A stretch of 47,967 bases of DNA, taken from NCBI GenBank assembly GCA_018241405.1, contig JAFEDY010000005.1, forward strand, positions 1-47,967, read 5' to 3'. Numbering within the stretch: the stretch's first letter is position 1; each line of letters starts with the position of its first letter. This document shows positions 19,105 through 28,362 of this stretch, one piece after another. The DNA is from Pseudomonadota bacterium (lineage in GTDB: Bacteria > Pseudomonadota > Gammaproteobacteria > Burkholderiales > Burkholderiaceae_C). The notes below the pieces were generated by a model. That model did not search any database and was not told the DNA's origin. It saw nothing but the letters and a program-made list of their open reading frames with translations. The position numbers and the translations under genes were made by a program.

Positions 19105-19146
19105 CGGCACAAAAACCGCGCGGCGCATGGGGGGTTGCGATGATGA

Positions 19147-19162
19147 CTGTATAAAATTACAG
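19147..19162 (+). promoter_or_regulatory. LexA operator (SOS box) for imuA-imuB-dnaE2
   Basis: CTGTATAAAATTACAG fits the CTGT-N8-ACAG consensus perfectly. It lies 8 bp before the imuA ATG and contains a -10-like TATAAA (19150-19155), so bound LexA would block the promoter. The leader after the start point would be very short and no Shine-Dalgarno is visible. Confidence 0.9.
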
Positions 19163-19170
19163 TACTCATC

Positions 19171-19950
19171 ATGACCACAACAGCCCCCGCCACCTCCCCC
19201 CTGCGCGTCGCGGCCCTGCCGGGCCTCTGGCGCGGCAGCGAGCTGGGCTGCCAGCAGGCCGCCACCCGGCCCACGGGCTGGGACGCGCTGGACCGTGAGC
19301 TGCCCGGCGGGGGCTGGCCCAGCCGCGCGCTGACCGAGGTGCTGGCGCCACAGCCCGCCATCATGGAATGGCGCCTGCTGGCCCCGGTGCTGCGCCAGGT
19401 GGCCGCGGGCGGTGGGCAGATCGTGGCCGTCGCGCCGCCGCGCCAGCCCTACCTGCCGGGCCTGCAGCTTGAGGGACTGGACGAGCGCCGCTTCGTGTGG
19501 GTCCAGGCCGAGGGCCCGGCAGAACGGCTGTGGGTCACCGAGCAGTTGATCAAGTCCAATGCCTGCGGCGCCGTACTCGCCTGGCTGCCCCAGGCCAGGC
19601 CCGAGCAGCTGCGCCGGCTCCAGGTCTGCGCCCAGTCCTGTGACGGCCTGGTGTTTCTGTGCCGGCCCGAGCCCGCGCGGCACGCGTCGTCCGCCGCCCC
19701 GTTGCGCCTGTTTGCCGCGCCCAGGCCGGACTGGGAGCTCGAAGTGCACATCCTCAAGCGCCGCGGCCCCACGCTGGAGCGCCCGCTCCTGCTGGCGTCG
19801 CGGCCCGCCGGCCTGGCGCCCCTGCTCACGCCCCGGCTGCAGCAGCCCAGCAGGCTGCTGCGCCAGAACCTTCCCCAAGACGTAGTCCCCCATGCTGTGG
19901 GCCGCCCTGCCCCTGCCCCGCGCACCCGACGAGACCCCGCCATCCAGTGA
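19171..19950 (+). CDS. imuA: ImuA, mutasome RecA-like accessory protein
   Basis: This 259-aa protein has a degenerate RecA/SulA-like fold and belongs to the ImuA group that works with ImuB and DnaE2 in damage-induced mutagenic translesion synthesis. Typical features are GWDALDRELPGGGWPSRALTE near residue 40, where RecA would have its P-loop region, and VWVQAEGPAERLWVTEQLIK. The C-terminal tail (QQPSRLLRQNLPQDVV...) runs over the imuB start. The gene starts with an ATG 8 bp after a perfect LexA box, so the operon is SOS-induced. imuB overlaps its 3' end by 59 nt. Confidence 0.92.
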   Translation: MTTTAPATSPLRVAALPGLWRGSELGCQQAATRPTGWDALDRELPGGGWPSRALTEVLAPQPAIMEWRLLAPVLRQVAAGGGQIVAVAPPRQPYLPGLQLEGLDERRFVWVQAEGPAERLWVTEQLIKSNACGAVLAWLPQARPEQLRRLQVCAQSCDGLVFLCRPEPARHASSAAPLRLFAAPRPDWELEVHILKRRGPTLERPLLLASRPAGLAPLLTPRLQQPSRLLRQNLPQDVVPHAVGRPAPAPRTRRDPAIQ

Positions 19951-21205
19951 GGCGCTGCGCGGGCTGGCGACATGGGCGCTGCAGTTCACCCCCCGTGTCG
20001 CCATCACCGACGAGGCCGTGGTCCTGGAGGTGCAGGCCAGCACCCGCCTGTTCGGCGGCCGCCGCGCCCTGCATGAGCGCATCGCCGCAGAGGCGCCGCA
20101 GCTGGGCTGCAGCGCCCTGGCCTGGGCGCCGACCAGCCTGGCGGCCCTGGCCTGCGCCCGCGCCGGGCTTCTCAACGGCCTGCGCCAGCCCCTGCCGCAG
20201 GTGCTCGATGCCCTGCCGATGGAGGCCCTGTCGGCCACCGCACCGCACCGGCTCACTCTGGCCCAGCTGGGCTGCCGCACGCTGGGCGATGTGCGCCGCT
20301 TGCCGCGCGGCGGGCTGAGCCGGCGTTTTGGCAAGGAGTTGCTGGCGGCGTTCGACCAGGCCTATGGCCTGCACCCCGAGGCCCACGACTGGGTCCGGCT
20401 GCCCGAGACCTTCCAGGCGCGGCTGGAGCTGATGGCGCGCGTGGAGCATGCGCCCGCGCTGCTGTTCGGCGCCCGCCGGCTGCTGCTGCTGCTGTGCGGC
20501 TGGCTGGCGGCGCGCAATGCCGGCGTCACCCGCTTCACGCTGCGCTGGGCGCATGACGCCATGCGCGGGCGCGACGCCGGCGAGGGCGGCGCGCTCACGG
20601 TCCGGACCGCCCACCCCATGCGCAATGCCGAGCACCTGTGCCGCCTGCTGGCCGAGCATCTGGCGCGCACCGCGCTGCAGGCGCCCGTGGGCGACCTGGC
20701 ACTGGCCGCCGATGACGTGCTGCCGCTAGAGGAGCACAGCGCCTGCCTGCTGCCCGACCCCGGCAGCGACGGCGAATCGCTGGCCCTGGTGCTCGAGCGC
20801 GTGGCCGCACGGCTCGGGCCCGAGCGCGTGCTGCGGCCCGTGCTGGCCGAGGACCACCGCCTCGAATGGGCCCAGCACTGGCAGGCCGCGGCGCAGCCGC
20901 TGCCGCGCCGGCGCACCGCGCCCCCCGACTGCGCACAGCCGACCTTTGTGCTTCCCGAGCCGCTGCGGCTGGCGCTGCGCAACCACCGGCCCATCTACCA
21001 GGGCCCGCTGCTGCTGCTCGCGGGGCCGCACCGCGTCGAGGGCGGCTGGTGGCATCCGGTCGATGCGGCGCCGCCCCAGGACAGCCACCATGTGGTGCGC
21101 GACTACTGGGTGGCGCTGAGCGAGCCGGCCGGCCTGCTGTGGGTGTTCCAGGAGCGTCTGGCGGGCGACGACATCGCCTGGTACCTGCACGGCTCCTTTG
21201 CCTGA
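19892..21205 (+). CDS. imuB: ImuB, Y-family polymerase-like protein lacking catalytic residues
   Basis: This 437-aa protein is a DNA polymerase Y-family relative. It begins MLWAALPLPR as ImuB proteins do, and lacks the acidic residues that catalyse synthesis in true polymerases. It acts as the platform bringing DnaE2 and ImuA to the beta clamp. The middle has the Y-family palm/little-finger-like segments ATWALQFTPRVAITDEAVVLE and STRLFGGRRAL, then the helix-hairpin region LAQLGCRTLGDVRRLPRGGL. The start overlaps imuA and the stop is 9 nt before dnaE2, so the three form one SOS operon. Confidence 0.94.
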   Translation: MLWAALPLPRAPDETPPSSEALRGLATWALQFTPRVAITDEAVVLEVQASTRLFGGRRALHERIAAEAPQLGCSALAWAPTSLAALACARAGLLNGLRQPLPQVLDALPMEALSATAPHRLTLAQLGCRTLGDVRRLPRGGLSRRFGKELLAAFDQAYGLHPEAHDWVRLPETFQARLELMARVEHAPALLFGARRLLLLLCGWLAARNAGVTRFTLRWAHDAMRGRDAGEGGALTVRTAHPMRNAEHLCRLLAEHLARTALQAPVGDLALAADDVLPLEEHSACLLPDPGSDGESLALVLERVAARLGPERVLRPVLAEDHRLEWAQHWQAAAQPLPRRRTAPPDCAQPTFVLPEPLRLALRNHRPIYQGPLLLLAGPHRVEGGWWHPVDAAPPQDSHHVVRDYWVALSEPAGLLWVFQERLAGDDIAWYLHGSFA

Positions 21206-21214
21206 ATAAGCGCC

Positions 21215-24200
21215 ATGGCCGCCCCCCTGCTTCCCGGCTATGCCGAGTTGCGCTGCCTCAGCAACTTCTCCTTCCTGCGCGGCGCCAGCCACCCCGAGGA
21301 GCTGGTGGCGCGCGCGCGGCACCAGGGCTATGCCGCCCTGGCCATCACCGACGAATGCTCGCTGGCGGGCGTGGTGCGCGCCCATGTGGCGGCCAAAGAG
21401 CATGGCCTGCCGCTGCTGATCGGCAGCCAATTCCAGGTGGAGGCGGATGTGCCCCCGCTCGCCCCCTTCACGCTGGTGGTGCTGGCCTGCAATGGCAACG
21501 GCTACGGCAATCTGTGCGCGTTCATCACGCGGCTGCGGCGCAGCAGCGAGAAGGGCCGCTACCGGCTGCATGTGGACGACATAGACCCCCAGGCCCTGGC
21601 CGACTGCGTGGTACTGGTGTCGCCCGGGCGGCAGGCCACGGCGATGCAGCTGCAGGGCATTGCGCGCTGGCTGCTCGGCGGCTTCATCGGGCGCTGCTGG
21701 CTGGCCGTGGAGCTGCTGCGCCGGCTGGACGACGAGATGTGGCTGCACCGCCTGCGCGAGGTCGCCACGCTCACGGCCATTCCCCTGGTGGCCTGCGGCG
21801 ACGTGCACATGCATGTGCGCTCGCGCAAGCCGCTGCAGGACATGCTCACGGCCACGCGCATCGGCAGGCCGCTGGCCGAGTGCGGCGGCGCACTGCAGCC
21901 CAATGCCGAGCGCCACCTGCGCTCGCGCCTGCGGCTGGCCCAGACCTACCCGCCCGAGCTGCTGGCCGAGACGCTGCGGGTGGCGGCGCGCTGCAGCTTC
22001 AGCCTGGACGAGCTGCGCTACCAGTACCCGGCCGAGGTAGTGCCCCAAGGCGAGACACCGGCCGGCTACCTGCGCCGCATCACCTACGAGGGCGCCGGCC
22101 GGCGCTGGCCCCAGGGCATCCCGGCCAAGGTGCAGCACCAGATCGAGCATGAGCTGGCCCTGATCGCCGAGCTGCGCTACGCGCATTACTTCCTGACGGT
22201 GGCCGACATCGTGGCCTTTGCGCGCGCGCGCAACATCCTCTGCCAGGGGCGCGGCAGCGCGGCCAACTCGGTGGTGTGCTACTGCACGGGCATCACCGAG
22301 GTGGACCCGGCGCGCATGTCGGTGCTGTTCGAGCGCTTCATCAGCAGGGAGCGCAACGAGCCGCCCGACATCGACATCGACTTCGAGCACGAGCGGCGCG
22401 AGGAGGTCATCCAGTACCTCTACGCCAAGTATGGGCGCGAGCGCGCCGCGCTCACGGCCGCGGTGATCCGCTACCGCCCCAGGAGCGCCATCCGCGACGT
22501 GGGCAAGGCGCTGGGTCTGGCCGATGACCTGCTCGATGCGCTGGCCCAGGACCGCCAATGGTGGGATGGCAGCGCCATCGCGCCCGCGCGCCTGGCCGCG
22601 GCCGGCCTGGCACCCGACTCCCTGAAGGCGCGCCAGCTGATGCTGCTGACCGGCCAGCTGATCGGGTTTCCGCGCCACCTGAGCCAGCATGTGGGCGGCT
22701 TCGTGCTCACGCGCGGGCCGCTGTCGCGCATGGTGCCGATCGAGAACGCGGCCATGCCGGAGCGCACCGTCATCGAATGGGACAAGGATGACCTCGATGC
22801 CATGGGCCTGCTCAAGGTGGACGTGCTGGCGCTGGGCATGCTGACCGCGCTGCGCAAGGCGCTGGCCCTCATCGGCACGCGCAAAGGCCATGTGTTCGAG
22901 ATGCAGGACATCCCGCCCGAGGACCCTGCAACCTACGACATGGTCTGCCGCGCCGACACCGTGGGCGTGTTCCAGATCGAGAGCCGGGCGCAGATGAGCA
23001 TGCTGCCGCGCCTCAAGCCGCGCTGCTTCTACGACCTGGTGATCCAGGTGGCCATCGTGCGCCCCGGCCCCATCCAGGGCGGCATGGTCCACCCCTACCT
23101 GAACCGGCGCCAGGGCCGGGAGCCCGAGAGCTACCCCGGCGAGGCCCTGCGCCAGGCCCTGGGGCGCACGCTGGGCGTGCCCATCTTCCAGGAGCAGGTC
23201 ATGCAGGTGGCGGTGCTGGCGGCGGGCTTCACGCCCGGCGAGGCCGACCAGCTGCGCCGCGCCATGGCGGCCTGGAAGCGCAAGGGCGGGCTGGACAAAT
23301 ACCACGCCAAGCTGGTCGATGGCATGACGGCACGCGGCTATGAGGCCGAATTCGCCGAGTCCATCTTCGAGCAGATCAAGGGCTTCAGCGACTATGGCTT
23401 CCCGGAGAGCCACGCGGCCAGCTTTGCGCTGCTGGTGTACGCCAGCTGCTGGATCAAGCGCCACCATCCGGCCGAGTTCCTGGCGGCCATGCTCAACAGC
23501 CAGCCGCTGGGCTTCTACACACCGAGCCAGCTGGTGCAGGACGCCCGGCGCCATGGCGTCGCGGTGCTGCCGGCCGATACGCTGGCCAGCGACTGGGACT
23601 GCACGCTGGAAGGGCTGCCGCACCCGCCGGCAGTGCGCCTGGGCCTGCGCATGGTCGCCGGCCTGCAGCGCTCGGCGGCCGAACGCATCATGGCCGCAAG
23701 ACTGCAGGCCCCCTTTGACGACGCCGAGGACCTGGCCCGGCGCGCCCGGCTGGATGTGCATGACATGCGGCGGCTGGCCGGCGCCGACGCCCTGGCCAGC
23801 CTGGCGGGCCACCGACGCCAGCAGGTCTGGGAGGCCGCAGCCCTCAAGGCCACGCCGCGGCTACTGCGCGATGCGCCGGTCGGCGAGGACTTTCTCGCAC
23901 TGCCGCCAGCGCCCGAGGGCGAGGAGATCGTCTTCGACTACGCCAGCACCGGCCTCACGCTGCGCCGCCACCCGCTGGCCCTGCTGCGCCCCCTGCTGCG
24001 CCGGCGACGCCTGCAGAGCGCCGAGGAGCTGCGCGGCCTGCCCGACGGGCGCTGGGTGCGCTGCTGCGGCATCGTCACCGTGCGCCAGCAGCCGGGCACG
24101 GCCAAGGGGGTGGTCTTCGTGTCGCTGGAGGATGAAAGCGGCGCCGTGCAGGTGGTGGTCTGGCGCAAGGTCGGCGAGCGCCAGCGCCAGGCGCTGCTGC

Positions 24201-24340
24201 ACGCCAGGCTGCTGGCCGTCTACGGCCGCTGGCAGCGCGAGGGCGAGGTCTGCAACGTCGTCGCGGCGCGGCTGCAAGACCTCACGCCGCTACTGGGGCG
24301 GCTGGCGGATGTGGCGGGAGGCAGCAGGGATTTTCGCTAA
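21215..24340 (+). CDS. dnaE2: DnaE2, error-prone DNA polymerase III alpha subunit
   Basis: This 1041-aa C-family polymerase is the catalytic part of the ImuA-ImuB-DnaE2 mutasome. The N-terminal PHP domain begins YAELRCLSNFSFLRGASHPEE. The palm carries the catalytic aspartates in PPDIDIDFEHERREEV (about residues 383-400), preceded by GRGSAANSVVCY. The C-terminal OB-fold has WVRCCGIVTVRQ and VFVSLEDESGAVQVVVW. Its length is usual for DnaE2 and shorter than the replicative DnaE. It ends by overlapping the convergent YihY-family gene by 4 nt. Expression should follow the LexA box in front of imuA. Confidence 0.97.
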   Translation: MAAPLLPGYAELRCLSNFSFLRGASHPEELVARARHQGYAALAITDECSLAGVVRAHVAAKEHGLPLLIGSQFQVEADVPPLAPFTLVVLACNGNGYGNLCAFITRLRRSSEKGRYRLHVDDIDPQALADCVVLVSPGRQATAMQLQGIARWLLGGFIGRCWLAVELLRRLDDEMWLHRLREVATLTAIPLVACGDVHMHVRSRKPLQDMLTATRIGRPLAECGGALQPNAERHLRSRLRLAQTYPPELLAETLRVAARCSFSLDELRYQYPAEVVPQGETPAGYLRRITYEGAGRRWPQGIPAKVQHQIEHELALIAELRYAHYFLTVADIVAFARARNILCQGRGSAANSVVCYCTGITEVDPARMSVLFERFISRERNEPPDIDIDFEHERREEVIQYLYAKYGRERAALTAAVIRYRPRSAIRDVGKALGLADDLLDALAQDRQWWDGSAIAPARLAAAGLAPDSLKARQLMLLTGQLIGFPRHLSQHVGGFVLTRGPLSRMVPIENAAMPERTVIEWDKDDLDAMGLLKVDVLALGMLTALRKALALIGTRKGHVFEMQDIPPEDPATYDMVCRADTVGVFQIESRAQMSMLPRLKPRCFYDLVIQVAIVRPGPIQGGMVHPYLNRRQGREPESYPGEALRQALGRTLGVPIFQEQVMQVAVLAAGFTPGEADQLRRAMAAWKRKGGLDKYHAKLVDGMTARGYEAEFAESIFEQIKGFSDYGFPESHAASFALLVYASCWIKRHHPAEFLAAMLNSQPLGFYTPSQLVQDARRHGVAVLPADTLASDWDCTLEGLPHPPAVRLGLRMVAGLQRSAAERIMAARLQAPFDDAEDLARRARLDVHDMRRLAGADALASLAGHRRQQVWEAAALKATPRLLRDAPVGEDFLALPPAPEGEEIVFDYASTGLTLRRHPLALLRPLLRRRRLQSAEELRGLPDGRWVRCCGIVTVRQQPGTAKGVVFVSLEDESGAVQVVVWRKVGERQRQALLHARLLAVYGRWQREGEVCNVVAARLQDLTPLLGRLADVAGGSRDFR

Positions 24341-25602
24341 CGCCATGCCACGGCCGGGCGCTCCAGCACATCGGCCAGCCGGAGCACCTCCAGCCCCGTG
24401 TGGACCCAAAAGCGCTCCAGCGGCACGCTGCGCGTGAGCAGCAGGCGCTGCACCAACGGCTCCATGGCGGTGCCGGCGGGGTCGGCCAGCAGCACATGGC
24501 GCGCATCCGTCGAGTCCGGCGCGCCGGCGGCGGCCTCATTGACCTGCACCACCCAGCCCAGGCCGTGCAGCGCATCCAGCACGGGTTCGAGCTGCAGCAT
24601 GTCCACGCGCAGCAGCTGCGCCAGCTGCACGGCCGTGAGCCCGTGGGCGGGCTGGCCGCGCGCGCCGTGCAGCTGCTGCAGCGCCTCCACGGCCAGCAGA
24701 AACAGCCAGCCCTGCCCGCCCGCGGGCCGCGCCACGCCGGCCAGCAGGCTGGGCAGGTAGGCGGACACCACGGCGCCCAGCAGCACGATGACCCAGGCCA
24801 CGTAGATCCACAGCAGCAATATGGGCAAGGTGGCAAAGGTGCCGTAGATGACCGAATAGGTGGGCACCGAGGCCAGGTACAGCGCCAGGCCCTTCTTGGC
24901 CAGCTCCATGCCCAGCGACACGAACAGGCTGCCGGCCCAGGCATGGCGCCAATGCACCTGGGTGTTGGGCACGTAGCGGTACATGGCGGCCACGCCGCCG
25001 GCCATGAGCAGGAACTCGATCACATCCAGCAGCAGGCGCGCGCCGCCCGGCAGGGCCGCGCCCAGGCCGCGCGAGGCCGCACCGGCAATGGAGGCCGTCA
25101 GCGCCAGGCTGGCCGCCAGCACCAGCGGGCCCAGCGTGATGGCGGCCCAGTAGATCAGCACGCGCTGGCCCAGCGGGCGCAGGCGGCGCACGCGCCAGAT
25201 GGTGTTGAGCGTGCGGTCTATGGTCAAAATCAGCGCCAGCGCCGTGAGCATGAGCACCGAGAAACCCGCCACCCCCAGGCCGCTGGCCTTGGCCGAGAAC
25301 TGCGTCAGATAGCCCAGCACGGGGCGCGAGATGCTGTCGGGCACCAGGCTGTCGATAAGCCAGCGCTGCAGCATCTGCTCCATCTTGCCGAAGATGGGAA
25401 AGGCCGAGAACACGGCCAGCGCCACCGTGAAGAACGGCACCAGCGCCAGCAGCGTGGTGAAGGTGAGGCTGCTGGCGGTGATGCCCAGCCGGTCCTCGCG
25501 AAAGCGCTCGCGCAGCATCTGCGCCGTGGTACGCCAGGGGAAGTGGGACAACTGCGCGAACCAGGTTTCGAGACGCTGCGCAAGGCGTGGGGACAAGGAC
25601 AT
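24337..25602 (-). CDS. YihY/BrkB (UPF0761) family inner-membrane protein
   Basis: This 421-aa protein has about six membrane helices in its first 280 residues and a soluble, winged-helix-like C-terminal part (QLAQLLRVDMLQLEPVLDALHGLGWVVQV). The family signature LGITASSLTFTTLLALVPFFTVALAVFSAFP near residue 40 and VYRYVPNTQV-like region MYRYVPNTQVHWRHAWAG are clear. The family's function is not settled (once annotated as ribonuclease BN in error). The ATG at 25602 gives MSLSPRLAQRLETWF, the natural start. The convergent dnaE2 overlaps it by 4 nt; the divergent DUF2069 gene starts 22 bp upstream. Confidence 0.92.
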   Translation of the reverse strand: MSLSPRLAQRLETWFAQLSHFPWRTTAQMLRERFREDRLGITASSLTFTTLLALVPFFTVALAVFSAFPIFGKMEQMLQRWLIDSLVPDSISRPVLGYLTQFSAKASGLGVAGFSVLMLTALALILTIDRTLNTIWRVRRLRPLGQRVLIYWAAITLGPLVLAASLALTASIAGAASRGLGAALPGGARLLLDVIEFLLMAGGVAAMYRYVPNTQVHWRHAWAGSLFVSLGMELAKKGLALYLASVPTYSVIYGTFATLPILLLWIYVAWVIVLLGAVVSAYLPSLLAGVARPAGGQGWLFLLAVEALQQLHGARGQPAHGLTAVQLAQLLRVDMLQLEPVLDALHGLGWVVQVNEAAAGAPDSTDARHVLLADPAGTAMEPLVQRLLLTRSVPLERFWVHTGLEVLRLADVLERPAVAWR

Positions 25603-25623
25603 GGCCGATATGATGCCAGCCCC

Positions 25624-26040
25624 ATGCAAACCGAATCCCCTCTTCTGCCCAACGTGAGCCCCGACGTCGCCGCCACGCGCTGGCTGGCCGTGGGCAGCCT
25701 GCTGGGCCTGATCGCGCTCAGCCTGGCCTGGGAGCTGTGGCTCGCGCCCCTGCGCCCCGGCGGCTCGTGGCTCGCCCTCAAGGCCCTGCCGCTGGCGCTG
25801 CCGCTGGCGGGGCTCTTGAAGCGCCGCATGTACACCTACCGCTGGGTCAGCCTGCTGGTGTGGCTGTATTTCACCGAGGGCGTGGTGCGCGCCTGGAGCG
25901 ACCCGGCCCCGGGCAATTGGCTGGCCGGCGCCGAGATCGCGCTGTGCCTGCTGCTGTTCACCGCCTGCGCCCTGCATGTGCGCCTGCGCCAGCGCGCAGC
26001 CAAGGCGCGTCCATCCACCCCTGTTGCCGACCCGACATGA
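25624..26040 (+). CDS. DUF2069 small membrane protein
   Basis: This 138-aa protein has about four hydrophobic helices and matches DUF2069, a family of small predicted inner-membrane proteins of unknown function in beta- and gammaproteobacteria. Features include LKALPLALPLAGLLKRRMYTYRWVSLL and WLYFTEGVVRAWSDP. The stop overlaps the ATG of the FAD oxidase gene (ATGA), so the two are translationally coupled. It is divergent from the YihY-family gene with only about 20 bp between them. Confidence 0.88.
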   Translation: MQTESPLLPNVSPDVAATRWLAVGSLLGLIALSLAWELWLAPLRPGGSWLALKALPLALPLAGLLKRRMYTYRWVSLLVWLYFTEGVVRAWSDPAPGNWLAGAEIALCLLLFTACALHVRLRQRAAKARPSTPVADPT

Positions 26041-27461
26041 CCACCGCCCTGCTCGACACCCTGCGCCAGATCGTCGGCGCCGCCCATGTGCTGACCGAGG
26101 GCGATCTCACTGCCTATGAACAGGACTGGCGCAAGCGCGTGCGCGGCAAGGCCCTGGCCGTGGTGCGCCCGGGCTCCACGCCCGAGGTGGCGGCCGTGGT
26201 CCAGGCCTGCGCCGCCGCCGGCCACTCCATCGTGCCCCAGGGCGGCAACACCGGCCTGTCGGTGGGCGGCACACCCGACGGCAGCGGCAGCCAGGTCGTG
26301 CTGAGCCTGACCCGCATGAACCAGGTGCGCGCCATGGACCGTGACAACCTGACCATGACCGTGGAGGCCGGCTGCATCCTGCAAAGCCTGCAGGAGACGG
26401 CCGAGAAGGAGGGCCTGCTGTTCCCCTTGAGCCTGGCGGCCGAGGGCAGCTGCACCATAGGCGGCAACCTGGGCACCAACGCCGGCGGCACCCAGGTGGT
26501 GCGCTACGGCAACACGCGCGAGCTGTGCCTGGGCCTGGAGGTGGTCACGCCGCGCGGCGAGGTGTGGGACGGCCTGTCGGGCCTGCGCAAGGACAACACC
26601 GGCTATGACCTGCGCAACCTGTTCATCGGCAGCGAAGGCACGCTGGGCGTGATCACCGCGGCCACCATGAAGCTCTTTCCTCAGCCGGCCGCGCAGCTCA
26701 CCGCCTGGGCCGCCGTGCCGACCATGGAGGCGGCCGTGCGCCTGCTGGGCCTGGCGCACCAGCACCTGGGCGCGGGGCTGACGGGCTTCGAGGCCATGGG
26801 CCGGTTCGCGCTGTCGCTGGTCATCAAGCATATGCCGCAGCTGCGCGTGCCGTTTGCGGGGCTCGACGGCGCGCCGCCCTACTACGTGCTGCTGGAGAAC
26901 AGCGACAGCGAGTCCGAGCAGCACGCCCGCGAGCGCTTCGAGGCCCTGCTGGAGCTGGCCTTCGAGGACGGCTGTGTGCAGGACGCCGTGGTGGCAGAGA
27001 GCCTGGCGCAGGCGCACGAGCTGTGGCATATCCGCGAGAGCATCCCCCTGGCCCAGGCCGAGGAGGGGCTGAACATCAAGCACGACATCTCGGTCGCCGC
27101 ATCGCGCATCCCGGCCTTCGTCGCGCACACCGACGCGCTGCTGGCGCGCGAGATCCCCGGCGTGCGCCTGGTCAACTTCGGCCACCTGGGCGACGGCAAC
27201 CTGCACTACAACGTGCAGGCGCCCGAGGGCAGCGACGCCGCCGAGTTCCTGCGCACGCAGGAGGCGCGCGTGAACGCGCTGGTCTACGACGCCGTGGCGC
27301 AGTTCGGCGGCAGCTTCTCGGCCGAGCATGGCGTAGGCCAGCTCAAGGCCGACAAGCTGGCGCACTACAAGTCGCCCGTGGCCCTGGGCATGATGCGCGC
27401 CATCAAGCAGGCGCTGGACCCGCAGGGCATCATGAACCCCGGCTGTGTACTTCAAAAATAA
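26037..27461 (+). CDS. FAD-binding oxidase, GlcD/D-2-hydroxyacid dehydrogenase type
   Basis: This 474-aa flavoprotein has an N-terminal PCMH-type FAD-binding domain with the motifs VVRPGSTPEVAAVVQACA, PQGGNTGLSVGG and a Gly-rich GGNLGTNAGGTQV. The C-terminal FAD-oxidase domain has INFGHLGDGNLHYN-like NFGHLGDGNLHYNVQAP, and ends GIMNPG(C). It is related to D-lactate/glycolate dehydrogenase GlcD and D-2-hydroxyglutarate dehydrogenase; the substrate is a D-2-hydroxyacid by family, but which one cannot be said. The start ATG overlaps the DUF2069 stop by 4 nt. No GlcE/GlcF partners are adjacent, so a stand-alone enzyme is likely. Confidence 0.88.
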   Translation: MTTALLDTLRQIVGAAHVLTEGDLTAYEQDWRKRVRGKALAVVRPGSTPEVAAVVQACAAAGHSIVPQGGNTGLSVGGTPDGSGSQVVLSLTRMNQVRAMDRDNLTMTVEAGCILQSLQETAEKEGLLFPLSLAAEGSCTIGGNLGTNAGGTQVVRYGNTRELCLGLEVVTPRGEVWDGLSGLRKDNTGYDLRNLFIGSEGTLGVITAATMKLFPQPAAQLTAWAAVPTMEAAVRLLGLAHQHLGAGLTGFEAMGRFALSLVIKHMPQLRVPFAGLDGAPPYYVLLENSDSESEQHARERFEALLELAFEDGCVQDAVVAESLAQAHELWHIRESIPLAQAEEGLNIKHDISVAASRIPAFVAHTDALLAREIPGVRLVNFGHLGDGNLHYNVQAPEGSDAAEFLRTQEARVNALVYDAVAQFGGSFSAEHGVGQLKADKLAHYKSPVALGMMRAIKQALDPQGIMNPGCVLQK

Positions 27462-27462
27462 G

Positions 27463-27500
27463 AGCTGCCAGCGCTTGCCCAAAGCGCGCTGCAACCATAT
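27463..27500. repeat. REP-like intergenic repeat, copy 2
   Basis: GAGCTGCCAGCGCTT followed by GCCC and AAAGCGC resembles the palindrome at 14832-14875, sharing the AGCGCTT and AAGCGC arms and AGCT flank. It fills most of the 52-bp gap between the FAD oxidase and thyA. The second arm is less perfect (GCGCGCT). Confidence 0.45.
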
Positions 27501-27513
27501 TTAATACAAAACC

Positions 27514-28329
27514 ATGACCCCTCGCCCCATCCGCACCCCATACGAAGACTTCATGCGCCATGTGTTCGAGCATGGCTGCCCGAAGGGCGACCGCACCGGC
27601 ACCGGCACGAGAAGCGTGTTCGGCCACCAGATGCGCTTTGACCTGGCCGAGGGTTTTCCGCTCGTCACCACCAAGAAGGTGCACCTCAAGTCCATCATCC
27701 TGGAGCTGCTGTGGTTCCTGCAGGGCAGCAGCAACGCGCGCTGGCTGCAGGAGCGCGGCTGCAGCATCTGGGACGAATGGGCCGACCCGCACACCGGCGA
27801 CCTGGGCCCCGTCTACGGCGTGCAGTGGCGCAGCTGGCCTACGCCCGACGGTGGGCACATCGACCAGATCGCCCAGGTGGTGGATCAGCTCAAGACCAAC
27901 CCCGACAGCCGCCGCATCATCGTGAGTGCCTGGAACGTGGCCGAGCTCGACCAGATGGCCCTGATGCCCTGCCATGCCTTCTTCCAGTTCTACGTGGCCG
28001 AAGGCAAGCTCAGCTGCCAGCTCTACCAGCGCAGTGCCGACATCTTTCTGGGCGTGCCCTTCAACATCGCGTCCTACGCCCTGCTGACCCACATGCTGGC
28101 GCAGCAGTGCGACCTGGCCGTGGGCGACTTCATCTGGACTGGCGGCGACTGCCATATCTACAGCAACCACTTCGACCAGGTGCAGACCCAGCTGGCGCGC
28201 GCGCCCTACGCCTATCCCGATCTCATCATCAAACGCCGGCCTGCTTCCGTATTCGAATACGAATACGAGGATTTCGAGGTAGCGGGGTATCAGCACCACC
28301 CGGCCATCAAGGCCCCCGTGGCTGTGTAA
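27514..28329 (+). CDS. thyA: Thymidylate synthase
   Basis: This 271-aa enzyme methylates dUMP to dTMP using methylene-tetrahydrofolate, producing dihydrofolate for FolA. The nucleophile C153 lies in [13 protein letters not shown], with [40 protein letters not shown] and GDCHIYSNH as family motifs. The ATG start ([21 protein letters not shown]) and length are normal. folA lies two genes downstream on the same strand, so dTMP synthesis and dihydrofolate recycling are encoded together, with a DUF4337 gene between. Confidence 0.98.
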   Translation: MTPRPIRTPYEDFMRHVFEHGCPKGDRTGTGTRSVFGHQMRFDLAEGFPLVTTKKVHLKSIILELLWFLQGSSNARWLQERGCSIWDEWADPHTGDLGPVYGVQWRSWPTPDGGHIDQIAQVVDQLKTNPDSRRIIVSAWNVAELDQMALMPCHAFFQFYVAEGKLSCQLYQRSADIFLGVPFNIASYALLTHMLAQQCDLAVGDFIWTGGDCHIYSNHFDQVQTQLARAPYAYPDLIIKRRPASVFEYEYEDFEVAGYQHHPAIKAPVAV

Positions 28330-28362
28330 AACTACGGCGCTTTTCCAACCACCACTTCGTCT

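Noticed and set aside
20726..23812. 1028-codon minus-strand open frame
   Set aside because: It is antisense to imuB and dnaE2, which have clear family motifs; composition is that of a shadow frame.
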